Shown: positions 1-9,147, counted from the stretch's first letter. The stretch is DNA of 64,000 nt from Candidatus Obscuribacter sp. (GCA_016712465.1 JADJQZ010000001.1:3720001-3784000); one strand, 5' to 3'. Made by a program: numbers and translations. The notes: generated by a model from the sequence alone, not told the origin.

Positions 1-360
1 GACCATCAAGAGCAAGCGCGATCAGACCGTGAGAAGGTGCCACGAGTTGCTTGTTTCTCTTCATGGAAGTGTAGAGCATCTTCTGGGAAGCGCGCAGAGA
101 GCCATCATCGAGAACATCCACAACACGTCCGATGGTATCGGCACTGACTGAGCGGGGCCGGTAGTTTCTTCCAGGCGGGAAGATGATTGAGCTTCTCCAG
201 AGCATTGAGGCTGCCGAGGCGGGCGAAGAACATATCAAGCACGGCCCGTCACCACATCAGCGGTTGGCACGTGGGACCAGCGGCGGAGGTCTCGAACACC
301 GGTGACAAGCTCGCCAAAATGCAGTTGCTTGTCTGCGTAGCGCAGCAATCGCTCAAGCAT
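1..360 (-). pseudogene. Frameshifted transposase remnant (N-terminal part)
   Basis: The minus strand opens with an ATG at 360 that overlaps the end of the upstream accessory gene. It reads about 41 residues (MLERLLRYADKQLHFGEL...) before a stop near 237. The next frame continues with FFARLGSLNALE, and a third frame continues with PRSVSADTIGRVVDVLDD and then KRNKQLVAP up to the window edge. These segments look like one protein, the N-terminal half of a DDE-type transposase with the SADTxGRV pattern, broken by at least two single-base frameshifts. The rest lies left of the window. The IS family was not assigned. It is almost certainly inactive. Confidence 0.65.
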
Positions 361-706
361 TTATCACATCTCCCTGTCGGCCACGCTGCCAGGAAAACTC
401 GGAAAGCTCGTCGATCAGCTGCAGAAGAATCTGATAGTTGGCCACCCACTGGCGAACGTCTTCGTGAAAATCGGGATGAACAAAGAGTTGACGAAGCTTG
501 CCGCCTTGCCTGGTGACCAGGTAGAGAGCTTCGTGGCGTTCGCCGGAAGCGCATTTGCAGTTCTTTTTGCCGCAGACGCGAAAACGTTGATTGAGGGTGG
601 CATGAAGGATATTGCCATCCTTTAGAAGTTCGCGAAGTTTAGCCCGAAGCTTAAATTCGGAAGCGTTGCGGAGGTTGGGAGGAAGGTGGGAGTGGTTGTC
701 AGTCAC
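353..706 (-). CDS. DUF6788-like transposase-associated protein
   Basis: A 117-residue protein with a GTG start at 706, preceded by GAGG about seven bases upstream. The core RVCGKKNCKCASGERHEALY is a short Cys motif (CxxxxCxC) followed by a Gly-Glu-Arg-His stretch. That pattern is typical of small DUF6788-type proteins encoded just ahead of a transposase. Its last codons overlap the transposase ATG by several bases, which implies translational coupling. The role is unknown; a DNA- or metal-binding accessory function in transposition is an inference. The gene is intact although its partner is frameshifted. Confidence 0.55.
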   Translation of the reverse strand: MTDNHSHLPPNLRNASEFKLRAKLRELLKDGNILHATLNQRFRVCGKKNCKCASGERHEALYLVTRQGGKLRQLFVHPDFHEDVRQWVANYQILLQLIDELSEFSWQRGRQGDVINA

Positions 707-733
707 GGTTTAGCCTCAATCGAGTATATACGC

Positions 734-763
734 ATTATACCAGATTTATTTGCGAACGGCGAA
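734..763 (-). promoter_or_regulatory. Probable promoter of the IS genes
   Basis: On the minus strand a perfect TATAAT lies at 739-734. A weak TTCGCC-like -35 sits about 18 bases further upstream, and the GTG start is about 28 bases downstream. The remaining bases up to 934 hold no convincing gene on either strand. Confidence 0.4.
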
Positions 764-934
764 TGCGAATCTGCTCTCAGCGATCAGAAGTTTCTAATCC
801 CTAATTGCCACTGCGTCTAAGCCCGGTTCAACAGCCACTCTGCGGAATCGCTGTTACATTTGCACTGATTCCGCAAAGAGAGCTACGGCTAGGCGCGGGC
901 GCCCATGCAGAGTCCGCATTCGCCAAAACTTGCA

Positions 935-1747
935 TCAAAAGAAACCTGAATTATCGAGATCCACGGCAGCCTCTCCGGGAGCCCTGGCCAGAGGCGACTT
1001 CAATACGGCATCGGTAGCCACGCCGGAAAAGGCACTGATCAAAGAGATACCGAGATTGGCTAGAAATAGAAGCACCACAGAGGCCGGCAAAAGACCGAAG
1101 AAGGTTGTCACCGAACTGGCAATCATCACCAGCCAGACCGGCAAGTGAGCGAAGGCCAGGCGACTTTCCAGAATTTTGGTGCGGGTCAGGCAAAGTGCGA
1201 TGCAGAGCCCACCCATGCCATAAAGGAAAGACGCCAGTAAAAAACTCTGGGTAATGGACTCGTTGAGAATGAACCAGCCGCTCTGGGCGTAGTCGGCCCG
1301 CACATTAGCAAGAGAGCCGCTCAGCACTCCCTGCAAGCAAACATCGGAGAAAAGCACCATCATTCTGGCTATGGCAGCCAGATCCTGACTGCAGGCAATC
1401 AGGGAGAAACAGACGGCGATACCTACCAGAAAGCGATACTTCTCTTCCAGAACTTCCCTCATGGCCAGAATGAAAACCAGGGTGGAAACCGAGGAAAGCA
1501 TTACGAGAAGACAGGAAGAGCGCCAGAGCCAGATATGCTCAGGCACGAATTGCATGAGCTTGACGGGAGAGAATTGCAGGAAGTTGCCTTCCTTGAATGT
1601 GTAGACACAAATGAGAGTGGCAGCCACATGGGCCACAGCAGAAAACAAACAAGCAGCCTGCACGAAGCGATGTCGGCGCATTGGCGACGGAGCCGACGAA
1701 AGGGCGCTTGCCTGGCTGAACTCAGGCATGGGTAAGCTGAGGCTCAA
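935..1747 (-). CDS. Hypothetical polytopic membrane protein
   Basis: A 270-residue protein I do not recognise. It has about six hydrophobic segments: roughly residues 28-50, 73-95, 103-122, 160-185, 200-220 and 222-245. The N-terminus is a short Ser/Pro/Ala-rich stretch and the C-terminus is hydrophilic and acidic. The start is either TTG at 1747 or ATG at 1729. Both lie close to or inside the end of serS (stop at 1722), so the two genes are probably co-transcribed and translationally coupled. No catalytic motif is visible. Confidence 0.6.
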   Translation of the reverse strand: MSLSLPMPEFSQASALSSAPSPMRRHRFVQAACLFSAVAHVAATLICVYTFKEGNFLQFSPVKLMQFVPEHIWLWRSSCLLVMLSSVSTLVFILAMREVLEEKYRFLVGIAVCFSLIACSQDLAAIARMMVLFSDVCLQGVLSGSLANVRADYAQSGWFILNESITQSFLLASFLYGMGGLCIALCLTRTKILESRLAFAHLPVWLVMIASSVTTFFGLLPASVVLLFLANLGISLISAFSGVATDAVLKSPLARAPGEAAVDLDNSGFF

Positions 1748-3005
1748 TGCGCTTTATGCCGCCCAGATAAGACTGCAGTACCTCAGGCACAGTCACCGAA
1801 CCGTCTTCGTTTTGATAGTTCTCCAGTATGGCCGCTAAAGTGCGACCGATGGCCAGACCGGAACCGTTTATGGTGTGAAGGAAACGAGGCTTGCCACCAT
1901 CCTTGGGGCGGTACTTGAGACCGGCGCGGCGAGCCTGGAAGTCTCCAAAGTTGGAACAGGAGCTGATTTCCCTGTACTTGTCCTGGGCCGGGAACCAGAC
2001 CTCCAGGTCATAGCACTTGCGAGCACAGAATCCAATGTCGCCTGAACAGAGCAAGACACGGCGATAGGGAAGCTGCAACATTTCCAGAATGGTCTCAGCA
2101 TCGCGAGTCAGCTTTTCATGCTCTTCTTCCGAAGCTTCCGGGGTAGTGAACTTAACCAGTTCAATCTTATTGAACTGATGCTGACGAATATAGCCCCTGG
2201 TGTCCTTTCCGGCAGAACCGGCTTCTCTTCTGAAGTTCGGCGTATAGGCGCAGTGCAAAATGGGAAGCTTTTCTTCCTCCAGCACTTCTTCTCTATAGAG
2301 GTTGGTGACCGGCACTTCCGCCGTGGGAACCAGATAGAGATCATCGTCGGCAAGCTTGTAATAATCGCCTTCGAACTTAGGCAATTGCCCGGTACCAACC
2401 AGGCAGTCACGGTTCACCAGGATAGGCGGAAAGACCTCCACATAGCCTTTGCCGGCATGGGTATCGAGCATCAGATTCATGAGAGCCCGCTCGATTTTGG
2501 CGCCCCAGTTCATCAGCACCGTGAAACGCGACTCGGCAATTTTGACTCCGCGCTCAAAGTCGAAGATACCCAGGTCGGTACCGATTTCATAATGATGGCG
2601 AGGATTTTTGATACTGGGGATGGTGCCCCAGGTAGAAATTTCCTTGTTGCCGTTCTCATCCTCACCGTCAGGCACTTCTTCCGCCGGCAGGTTGGGAATG
2701 GAAAGCAACATCTGATTCAGTTCCTGCTCCAGATTGACTCTCTCTTCGTTAACCTGGTCCTGCTTTTCCTTGGCGCTACTGGCTTCCTTGCGCAAAGCTT
2801 CCAATTCTTCCTTGGGCAATTTGCCGGTCTTAAACGACTCAGAAATCTCATTGCGACGGCGGTTGAGATTCTCCCACTCGGCTTGCGCCTTGCGGTAGCG
2901 TCCATCCAGTTCGACTATGGGCTTGATGGAAAAGCCGCCATGTCGTCTGGCCAATTGGGCTTCTACAAAATCGGCTTTTTCACGGATAAGTTTCAGGTCG
3001 AGCAT
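1722..3005 (-). CDS. serS: Seryl-tRNA synthetase
   Basis: Charges tRNA-Ser with serine in the cytoplasm. The N-terminal arm MLDLKLIREK followed by a long charged coiled coil (residues about 25-105) is the tRNA-binding helical hairpin of SerRS. Class II motif 2 is seen as NFRREAGSAGKDTRGYIRQH and motif 3 as GSGLAIGRTLAAILEN. The C-terminus YLGGIKRIEP is also typical. The ATG at 3005 is preferred over an in-frame start at 3059 because it gives the family N-terminus and follows GAGAAG. Length is 427 residues, normal for the family. The next gene downstream overlaps its stop. Confidence 0.95.
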   Translation of the reverse strand: MLDLKLIREKADFVEAQLARRHGGFSIKPIVELDGRYRKAQAEWENLNRRRNEISESFKTGKLPKEELEALRKEASSAKEKQDQVNEERVNLEQELNQMLLSIPNLPAEEVPDGEDENGNKEISTWGTIPSIKNPRHHYEIGTDLGIFDFERGVKIAESRFTVLMNWGAKIERALMNLMLDTHAGKGYVEVFPPILVNRDCLVGTGQLPKFEGDYYKLADDDLYLVPTAEVPVTNLYREEVLEEEKLPILHCAYTPNFRREAGSAGKDTRGYIRQHQFNKIELVKFTTPEASEEEHEKLTRDAETILEMLQLPYRRVLLCSGDIGFCARKCYDLEVWFPAQDKYREISSCSNFGDFQARRAGLKYRPKDGGKPRFLHTINGSGLAIGRTLAAILENYQNEDGSVTVPEVLQSYLGGIKRIEPQLTHA

Positions 3006-3076
3006 TTTGAACTTCTCAGGGCTGCGGGACGTTATTAAAGGAAAGTCGATTATAGCCACTCAGGAGGGTCACCTGC

Positions 3077-3577
3077 ATGAAAGAGACAGCTATTGCTAAG
3101 AACCGTAGACAAAGCCTGGGCAAACTGGGGGAAGAACTGGCAGCCCAGCACCTGTCAGCGCTTGGCCTTGAGATTCTAGCCAGAAATTTCCACCACGGCA
3201 GAGAGGGTGAGATAGACATAATTGCCCTCGAACCTGAACCTGATTCTGACTCTGAAAAAGATTGTCTGGTTTTCATCGAGGTGAAAACCCGGCGCGTCGA
3301 CTCTCCCACCAGTGCTTTCGAACATACAGGGTAGATGTCCGTAGACAGGCGCAAAAGACAGAAAATTATCAGAGCAGCCTTTGCCTATCTGAGCTCGGCC
3401 AGAGAGCGACTTTCCACCCTGAGCAGTTGGGGCAGCGGCCGCATGCCCATGCGCTTCGATCTGATTCTTATCGACATTGCCCTGACAAGGTCACAGCTAA
3501 AAGCCTACGTCGACGCCATGGATCAGCCGGCCCTGGCTAAAAACTCCCGCATACAACATTTCAAAGAGCTTTTCTAA
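3077..3577 (+). pseudogene. yraN: YraN/UPF0102 endonuclease-like protein interrupted by in-frame TAG
   Basis: Residues 1-85 match the N-terminal two thirds of the YraN family: LGKLGEELAAQHLSALG, the acidic EGEIDIIA motif and FIEVKTRR, which form a PD-(D/E)xK nuclease-like core. A TAG at 3332-3334 then stops the frame. The following ATG at 3335 is in the same frame and continues directly with the rest of the family (VDRRKRQKIIRAAFAYLSS ... MRFDLILID). One substitution therefore splits a protein of 166 codons. It may be a recent nonsense mutation, a sequencing error, readthrough, or two polypeptides translated by TAG-ATG re-initiation. It is divergent from serS, and the two share a 71-base intergenic promoter region. 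Confidence 0.75.
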
Positions 3578-3705
3578 GCTCGTCGTCTCTGCCTGGCGCC
3601 GATTGAAATATCTTTAACCCAAGTTGAAGCAGTTTCTCCCGGCGGTTGTAAGTGGAAACAGCCCGGGCCTGGATAAAATATCAACAGGGCAGGGAGAGGA
3701 AGGAT

Positions 3706-4668
3706 ATGTTTGTCTGGTCTGAAAGAAAAAGTCAGCTCGACGATAAAGAGCGCCTGGAACAAATAATTGGCAGTGCCGACGGTCTCAACCAGAGGGCCAT
3801 GGGTCTTTTCCCCCATCCGAGGGAAGAGCAGCCCCGGCGCGTAGACTTCGCCAGCCAGATCAAATGCAGACAATTACTGGTCAACATCGAAGGACAGGAA
3901 GAGACCTGCGTTCTGAGGCTCATCTCCCAGCGCAATAAGTCCCGGGCCGCGGTATTGATTTTGAGGGGTCGCGTTCTTGGTTGCGTCTACGGGCGCAAAG
4001 AACACGACGGCGAGCTGCTGCAGCTCATGGGCGAGGAAGCTTTTCAGAGGGTCGGTCTGGAAATTCTCTCCTCCGACACCATCATCGACACTTACAAAAT
4101 TGACGACAAAACAGCCATTGCCGCTTCGGCTATCTTCCACGGCGAGCCCTATCAAGCCCCCAGCACCCAGCCCGTCAAAGAACGCCTCGATTTTGCCCTC
4201 AAGCACTTGATGGACAGCCTCATGCCCGGCACCATCATTCTCAATGAAGGCATCGACAATGCCGCCCTCATTTATATTTTCAAAGGCAAAATTCACGGCG
4301 TCTTTTCTTTTGAAGAAGGCTGGTTGGAAAACAGCCGTGAAAGCATCGAAAAAATTTACCGCAAACTGGCTCACCCCGATGTGCAAGCCTCCAAACTTCT
4401 GGCCTGCAATATCTGGGAATTGAAGCAATGTACTTTCTCAGTCACCGGCATTGAAGAAACACCACTTTCGGCAAGCCAACACACCTCCCTCAGCCTCAAC
4501 TACGACGAACTGGAACACATTGCCCATGACAAGAAAGACGGCGGTCTATCAAGCTCCTTTAAGCACAAAGAAGAACTGCCCAAATTCATTGCCGGTGGCT
4601 CATCACAAAGGGTGAGCCAGAGCTACTGGAAGAACAAACACGAGAACCTGAGCCCTGATAGATGCTAG
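3706..4668 (+). CDS. Hypothetical protein, DUF4388-like layout possible
   Basis: A 320-residue soluble protein without signal peptide or membrane segment. The ATG at 3706 is chosen because GGGAGAGGAAGG lies just upstream. Two halves have alternating beta-rich segments (CVLRLISQRNKSRAAVLILRG and GTIILNEGIDNAALIYIFKG). They may be repeats of one domain, each with a hydrophobic strand followed by xGKIHGVF or RGRVLGCVYG. That pattern loosely recalls proteins sensing or binding a small ligand, but I cannot name a family with confidence. The C-terminal 60 residues are polar and probably disordered. It lies between yraN and lysA on the same strand. Confidence 0.65.
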   Translation: MFVWSERKSQLDDKERLEQIIGSADGLNQRAMGLFPHPREEQPRRVDFASQIKCRQLLVNIEGQEETCVLRLISQRNKSRAAVLILRGRVLGCVYGRKEHDGELLQLMGEEAFQRVGLEILSSDTIIDTYKIDDKTAIAASAIFHGEPYQAPSTQPVKERLDFALKHLMDSLMPGTIILNEGIDNAALIYIFKGKIHGVFSFEEGWLENSRESIEKIYRKLAHPDVQASKLLACNIWELKQCTFSVTGIEETPLSASQHTSLSLNYDELEHIAHDKKDGGLSSSFKHKEELPKFIAGGSSQRVSQSYWKNKHENLSPDRC

Positions 4669-4703
4669 GCTAGAGCCTGCCCTCTCTGGAAACTCAAAGA
4701 AAA

Positions 4704-6041
4704 TTGAAATCTTCAAACAGCCCCAATCAAAACATCATGCCCGTATCGGCCAGGGTGTCCAAGGGAAACGTGCTCACCCTGGGCGGCGTCAGCACCGAGG
4801 TCCTGGCCCGGGACTTCGGCACCCCCCTCTGGATCATGTGCCAGGACACAATTGAAGCTGCCGCCCGAGAGATAGCGGCCGGACTTCAGCACTACCCGGC
4901 GGGAGCACTGCCCTGCTACGCCGGTAAAGCTTTTCTATGTACAGCCATGGTCAGGCTGGTGGACAAACTTGGCTTCGGCCTCGATGTGGTCTCAAAGGGC
5001 GAGATAGAAACAGCCCTGGCAGCAAATTTCAAGGGCAGCATCTACTTGCACGGCAATAACAAAACCGACGAAGAATTAGCTCTGGCCGTCAAACACAATT
5101 TGAAGGTAGTGGCAGACAACCAGCAAGATCTGGAAAGACTGGTGCAGTTGCACAGCAAAACGGAAAGAACTACACCAACCGAGGTCTTGCTGCGCATCAT
5201 ACCGGGCATCGACCTCGATACCCATGATCACATCAAGACCGGTCACGACACCAGTAAGTTCGGTATTCCGCTCTCGCAGTTGAACGACACCATCGCTTAT
5301 TGCCTGAGCGAAAAGTCCATCAAACTAATGGGACTGCACGCCCACATCGGCAGTCAGGCCATGGACCTGGAACCCTTCCAGCAGGTAATAGAAGTCTTTG
5401 CCGACATATACGAGGAAGTTTCGAAGCGTTTCAGCTATGTCCTGCCCCATCTGGATATCGGCGGCGGACTGGGCATTGCCTATGTGGCGAGCGACAAACC
5501 CATAGCCCTGGAAGAGTGGACCCGTACCATCTCCAATAAAATGGTGGAAGCCTTTCAGGAAAAACGCGGTCTACCCCTGCCTTCTCTTTCCATTGAGCCG
5601 GGGCGCTGCCTGGTGGGCACGGCCGGAGTCACCCTCTACCGGGTCGGACGAATGAAGCAATTGGAACAGATTAATTACCTGAGTGTGGATGGAGGAATGG
5701 CCGATAATCCACGCCCCATAACTTATCAGGCAGCCTATACGGCCATGGTGGCAAACCGCATGGAACCTAGGGAAGAGCATCTGAAAACCTGGACCATAGT
5801 CGGCAGGTACTGTGAGTCAGGGGATATAATCGTAGAGGAAGCCCAACTGGACGCGGCACCGGGGGATATCATCGCGATATTTGCTACCGGCGCCTACAAC
5901 TACAGCATGGCCTCCAATTACAATCGCACGGCCAGACCGGCTTGCGTCCTTGTAAAAGACGGACACTCTGAACTAATGATCGCCCCGGAGACCGAAGAAG
6001 ACTTATTGAGGCTGGACCGCATCCCGAGCTGGCTAAAATGA
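4704..6041 (+). CDS. lysA: Diaminopimelate decarboxylase
   Basis: PLP enzyme that converts meso-diaminopimelate to L-lysine, the last step of lysine synthesis. The PLP-binding lysine is in CYAGKAFL (residue 75 counted from the TTG). HIGSQ and the GGGLG phosphate-binding loop follow near residues 215-255. EPGRCLVGTAG lies near 296, CESGD near 366, and YNYSMASNYN close to the C-terminus. Length 445 is normal. The proposed start is TTG at 4704 with a weak purine stretch upstream; ATG at 4737 is an alternative with no better ribosome site. It is followed after 23 bases by cdaA and probably shares a transcript with it. Confidence 0.93.
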   Translation: MKSSNSPNQNIMPVSARVSKGNVLTLGGVSTEVLARDFGTPLWIMCQDTIEAAAREIAAGLQHYPAGALPCYAGKAFLCTAMVRLVDKLGFGLDVVSKGEIETALAANFKGSIYLHGNNKTDEELALAVKHNLKVVADNQQDLERLVQLHSKTERTTPTEVLLRIIPGIDLDTHDHIKTGHDTSKFGIPLSQLNDTIAYCLSEKSIKLMGLHAHIGSQAMDLEPFQQVIEVFADIYEEVSKRFSYVLPHLDIGGGLGIAYVASDKPIALEEWTRTISNKMVEAFQEKRGLPLPSLSIEPGRCLVGTAGVTLYRVGRMKQLEQINYLSVDGGMADNPRPITYQAAYTAMVANRMEPREEHLKTWTIVGRYCESGDIIVEEAQLDAAPGDIIAIFATGAYNYSMASNYNRTARPACVLVKDGHSELMIAPETEEDLLRLDRIPSWLK

Positions 6042-6064
6042 GATAGCAACTGGAAATACCGGCC

Positions 6065-7045
6065 ATGAGTAACTTCGCTGACTTCTTAAACCAAATAAGT
6101 TGGCTAACCCTGGCTAAAGTCATGGTCCAGCTCTTCGTCATCTGCTATGGCGTCATCTGGCTCTGGCGACGTATCGCCGGCACCCATGCGGAGCGCCTCG
6201 TGAAGGGCATGCTGGTACTCATCTTCATTGCCGTCCTCTCCTGGGCCCTGCAACTGACCATAATCACCTCCATGCTGCAGCACGTCATCCCGGTGGCAGC
6301 CATGGCCCTGGTCATCGTCTTTCAACCCGAGATCAGACGCGGACTTGGTTATCTGGGTCGAGTGCAGACTTTCAAGGTCGACCTCTCCCTGCTGCATACC
6401 AATCAAGCCAGCATTTCCAACCATATAAACGAAATAATCAAAGCCGTAAGAGAGCTATCAAGAAATAAAATCGGCGCCCTTATAGTTATCGAACCGCCCG
6501 AAGGCGAACGGGACTACGTCAGCCCGGGAACCCCGGTCAATGCCGACATTTCCGCCACCTTACTCCTGACAATCTTCTTCCCCAAATCCCCCCTCCATGA
6601 CGGAGCCGTTGTCATTCGCAAAGCCAAGATTGTGGCGGCAGGAGTTATTCTGCCCATGACCGACAATCAAAAACTGAGCTACAAATACGGCACCAGGCAC
6701 CGGGCGGCCATCGGTCTTTCAGAGATATACGACGGACTCTGCATCGTAGTGTCCGAAGAAACCGGAGCGATTTCCGCTGCCAGCCGGGGCATGCTGGCCC
6801 GGTACAATTCGGCCGACGACCTGACCGAGCCCCTCGGTTATCTCTACAATACCGGCGACAAAGGCGGGTCCGGTCCCCTAAATTCCTTCCTCTCCCTCTT
6901 CGGCAGGGGAGGAAAAAATGAGGTACAGGAGCTATCATTAGGGACCAGAGACGAGCCAAGAGTAAGCAATGCCGGAAATTCCGAGCCTGAAATCAAACAT
7001 GACAGACTCACGCGCAAACAAGCGGAAGCTGAGCAGGCTCTCTAG
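6065..7045 (+). CDS. cdaA: CdaA-type diadenylate cyclase
   Basis: Makes cyclic di-AMP from two ATP at the membrane. Three N-terminal membrane helices (about residues 12-35, 45-63 and 65-85) precede the phrase IVFQPEIRRGLGYLGR, typical of CdaA. The DAC domain follows, with the DGA motif at 179-181 and the RHR motif at 211-213, both needed for catalysis. The C-terminal 50 residues are low-complexity and variable. There is no cdaR next to it; the next gene overlaps its 3' end and encodes an exported protein of unknown role. Cyclic di-AMP commonly regulates potassium and osmotic balance, but no target gene is visible here. Confidence 0.92.
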   Translation: MSNFADFLNQISWLTLAKVMVQLFVICYGVIWLWRRIAGTHAERLVKGMLVLIFIAVLSWALQLTIITSMLQHVIPVAAMALVIVFQPEIRRGLGYLGRVQTFKVDLSLLHTNQASISNHINEIIKAVRELSRNKIGALIVIEPPEGERDYVSPGTPVNADISATLLLTIFFPKSPLHDGAVVIRKAKIVAAGVILPMTDNQKLSYKYGTRHRAAIGLSEIYDGLCIVVSEETGAISAASRGMLARYNSADDLTEPLGYLYNTGDKGGSGPLNSFLSLFGRGGKNEVQELSLGTRDEPRVSNAGNSEPEIKHDRLTRKQAEAEQAL

Positions 7046-8015
7046 CATTATTTTTGGCCTCATCCTGATTCTGGGCTTAGGCCAGCCGGCATCGGTGCTG
7101 GCGCAAAACAACGAAGCCGGCGAGCAAGACCCGGGACTCGACCAGTTCCAGACTCTCTCTCCCAGTTCCAGAGAAATGGCCATCGATCTGGGCATTCAAG
7201 ACGACCTGACGGCACTTTTCTCCTTGCGGGCAAGGAGAAACAAGCGACTGGCAGCCCGCGGTCAGGGCACCGCCGGTAATGACACCACAAAAGTCGGCTC
7301 CCTGGCGGCTGATGATCCGGATGCCCTGCAAATTGTGTTGCTCCGCCAGGAAATCAACGAAACCATACTTTCAGCCGTGCTCGAGCTAAGGGTGGTAATC
7401 AGCAAAATCGACAATGAAATAACGGCCTACAATGCCGTCCGGTCCTACCTGGAAGACAGGCGAGACCGCTCCATCAGACTGAACAACATTTCCAACTTTA
7501 TCGTGAGCGGCGCCCTCAATATGATTTCCAACGGGCTGGAAATCCCCCCGGGAGAAACTCCGGAAACAGTCGGCGCCATGATCGGGGTCCTGGGAGGAGC
7601 CACTTCCACCGGCATTTCCGCCTGGTCTCTAAAAATTGCCGGGGGCGAGAAGCGCACTGCCACTATTGCCCCCAATATGCTGGCCAAAGTATTCGGTTTG
7701 CCAACCGGGGCCGAACATGACTATCCCAGGCAAATCTGGCGCTTCTTTACCAATATTCCACCCGGCTCGACAGCTAAAGAATCGCGCAAAGAGCGCTTGA
7801 TGAGACGTTGGCTGGAACTGAAGCGCATCGACGGACTGAATACGGCGGAGCAGAAGAAGAGGGTGGCCCTGCTCTGCTCCACAACACCTGTGGTAAAGGG
7901 TGTCGACATCGATGTGCTGGAAGACAGGGAGGCGATGCTATCCGACGTCAAAGCCACGCTATCCCAGATGTTCAACGAACTTCTGGAACTAATGACGTCG
8001 ATTCATTCCCGCTAA
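6999..8015 (+). CDS. Exported protein of unknown function, coupled to cdaA
   Basis: The preferred ATG is at 6999 (MTDSRANKRKLSR), 46 bases before the cdaA stop; a start at 6969 is also open. A basic N-terminus is followed by a hydrophobic stretch (SIIFGLILILGLG) ending in a signal-peptidase-like SVLAQ. The mature part has a helical region with an ETILSAVLELRVVISKIDNEI-type pattern near residues 110-150, a small Gly-rich segment around residues 200-215, and a C-terminal coiled coil. It is not recognised as any family. The overlap suggests co-expression with the cyclase. Confidence 0.65.
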   Translation: MTDSRANKRKLSRLSSIIFGLILILGLGQPASVLAQNNEAGEQDPGLDQFQTLSPSSREMAIDLGIQDDLTALFSLRARRNKRLAARGQGTAGNDTTKVGSLAADDPDALQIVLLRQEINETILSAVLELRVVISKIDNEITAYNAVRSYLEDRRDRSIRLNNISNFIVSGALNMISNGLEIPPGETPETVGAMIGVLGGATSTGISAWSLKIAGGEKRTATIAPNMLAKVFGLPTGAEHDYPRQIWRFFTNIPPGSTAKESRKERLMRRWLELKRIDGLNTAEQKKRVALLCSTTPVVKGVDIDVLEDREAMLSDVKATLSQMFNELLELMTSIHSR

Positions 8016-8030
8016 AGACTTCGGCAGATC

Positions 8031-8777
8031 TCAGTAGGCGCCGTGCAATTCTTCCACTACACGCCTGGCCGCATCAACAGGGCTCTCAGCTTTCAATATC
8101 GGGCGACCGACGACGATATAGTCGGCACCACCGGCAATGGCATCTTTGGGAGTAACGATGCGGGCCTGGTCATCGGCCTTAGCAAAAGCCGGTCTTATTC
8201 CCGGAGTGACTATCAAGAAATCTTCTCCCACGGCTTCCCTGATGGCCGGCGCTTCTTGAGCGGAAGCTACGACTCCGTCAAGGCCGGAGCCCCGAGCCAG
8301 ACCGGCCAGATAAGGCACCATTTTCTTGAGGGGCACATTTACTTTCAAATCCTCGGCCAGGGTCTTCTCGTCCATGCTGGTGAGAATGGTGACGGCTATA
8401 AGTGCCGGTCTGGTCTTGCCCACTGCCGCTTCCGCCGTGGCCTTGGCGGCCTGACACATCATTTTGGCGCCACCCAGAGCATGAATGTTGAACATATCGA
8501 CGTTATGCCGCACGGCCGCTCGGCAGGCGCCAGCCACTGTGTTGGGAATGTCGTGAAACTTGCCGTCAAAAAAGACCTTCACACCATGCTTGCGTACTAG
8601 TTCAAAGAGGGCGGGACCGACCGAGGTAAAGAGTTCCAGACCTATCTTGAACATGCCCACTTCACCTTTGAGGAGCACCATCAAGCGCTCGGCTTCTTCC
8701 ATGCTGTCCACATCAAGGGCAACGATGAGTCTCTCCCGAGCGGTCAAATTGTTGCTTAAAGCCGGCATTGTAAGCAT
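8031..8777 (-). CDS. pyrF: Orotidine 5'-phosphate decarboxylase
   Basis: Decarboxylates OMP to UMP, the final step of pyrimidine synthesis. The signature is complete: IVALDVDSMEEAE, the lysine in FKIGLELF, the catalytic D-x-K-x-x-D set in FFDGKFHDIPNT, and the C-terminal TPGIRP and VVGRPI phosphate-binding segments. Length 248 is normal for the short bacterial class. ATG at 8777 follows GTGAGGAA closely; ATG at 8768 is an alternative. It is convergent with the preceding exported-protein gene, whose stop lies 15 bases away, and no terminator is visible between them. Confidence 0.94.
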   Translation of the reverse strand: MLTMPALSNNLTARERLIVALDVDSMEEAERLMVLLKGEVGMFKIGLELFTSVGPALFELVRKHGVKVFFDGKFHDIPNTVAGACRAAVRHNVDMFNIHALGGAKMMCQAAKATAEAAVGKTRPALIAVTILTSMDEKTLAEDLKVNVPLKKMVPYLAGLARGSGLDGVVASAQEAPAIREAVGEDFLIVTPGIRPAFAKADDQARIVTPKDAIAGGADYIVVGRPILKAESPVDAARRVVEELHGAY

Positions 8778-8821
8778 CGTTCCTCACTGCAATGAAAATA
8801 TGTATAGAACCATAGCTGAAA

Positions 8822-8848
8822 AGATCATCTGCAATAGATCATCTGCAA
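8822..8848. repeat. 13-bp direct repeat upstream of pyrF
   Basis: AGATCATCTGCAA occurs twice in direct orientation, at 8822-8834 and 8836-8848, one helical turn plus four bases apart. It lies 45-71 bases upstream of the pyrF start and could be a regulator site, but no other support is visible. Confidence 0.4.
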
Positions 8849-8901
8849 AACGGCCTGACACTAAAAGTGCCAAGCCGAATGACAAATTCTAAATTGCGAA
8901 T

Positions 8902-8919
8902 GTCAGCAAAAGCGCTGAC
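8902..8919 (-). terminator. Hairpin downstream of rpmE
   Basis: GTCAGC and GCTGAC form a six-base stem with a six-base loop, 12 bases after the rpmE stop on the minus strand. The following bases are AT-rich but not a clean T run, so termination strength is uncertain. Confidence 0.4.
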
Positions 8920-8931
8920 GAATTCTGAAAG

Positions 8932-9147
8932 TTACTTGGCAGCAGCTTTGTCGAGCTTGTATCTCTTGACAAAGCGGTCTACCCTACCTTCCGTGTCAAC
9001 AATTTTTTGCTGACCTGTATAGAAAGGATGGCAGGAACTGCAGATTTCTACGCGAATTTGATTTTTGGTGGAACCCATCTGTACTGCAGCGCCGCAGACA
9101 CAAGTCGCGACAACTTCAAAGTACTTGGGGTGAATTCCTTCCTTCAT
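8932..9147 (-). CDS. rpmE: 50S ribosomal protein L31
   Basis: A 71-residue structural protein of the large ribosomal subunit. It starts MKEGIHPKY and carries cysteines in CVCG and CSSCHPFYTG, so it is the zinc-binding form of L31. The C-terminus is basic with a short Ala/Lys tail. It is monocistronic, with gaps on both sides, and a weak hairpin follows it. Confidence 0.95.
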   Translation of the reverse strand: MKEGIHPKYFEVVATCVCGAAVQMGSTKNQIRVEICSSCHPFYTGQQKIVDTEGRVDRFVKRYKLDKAAAK

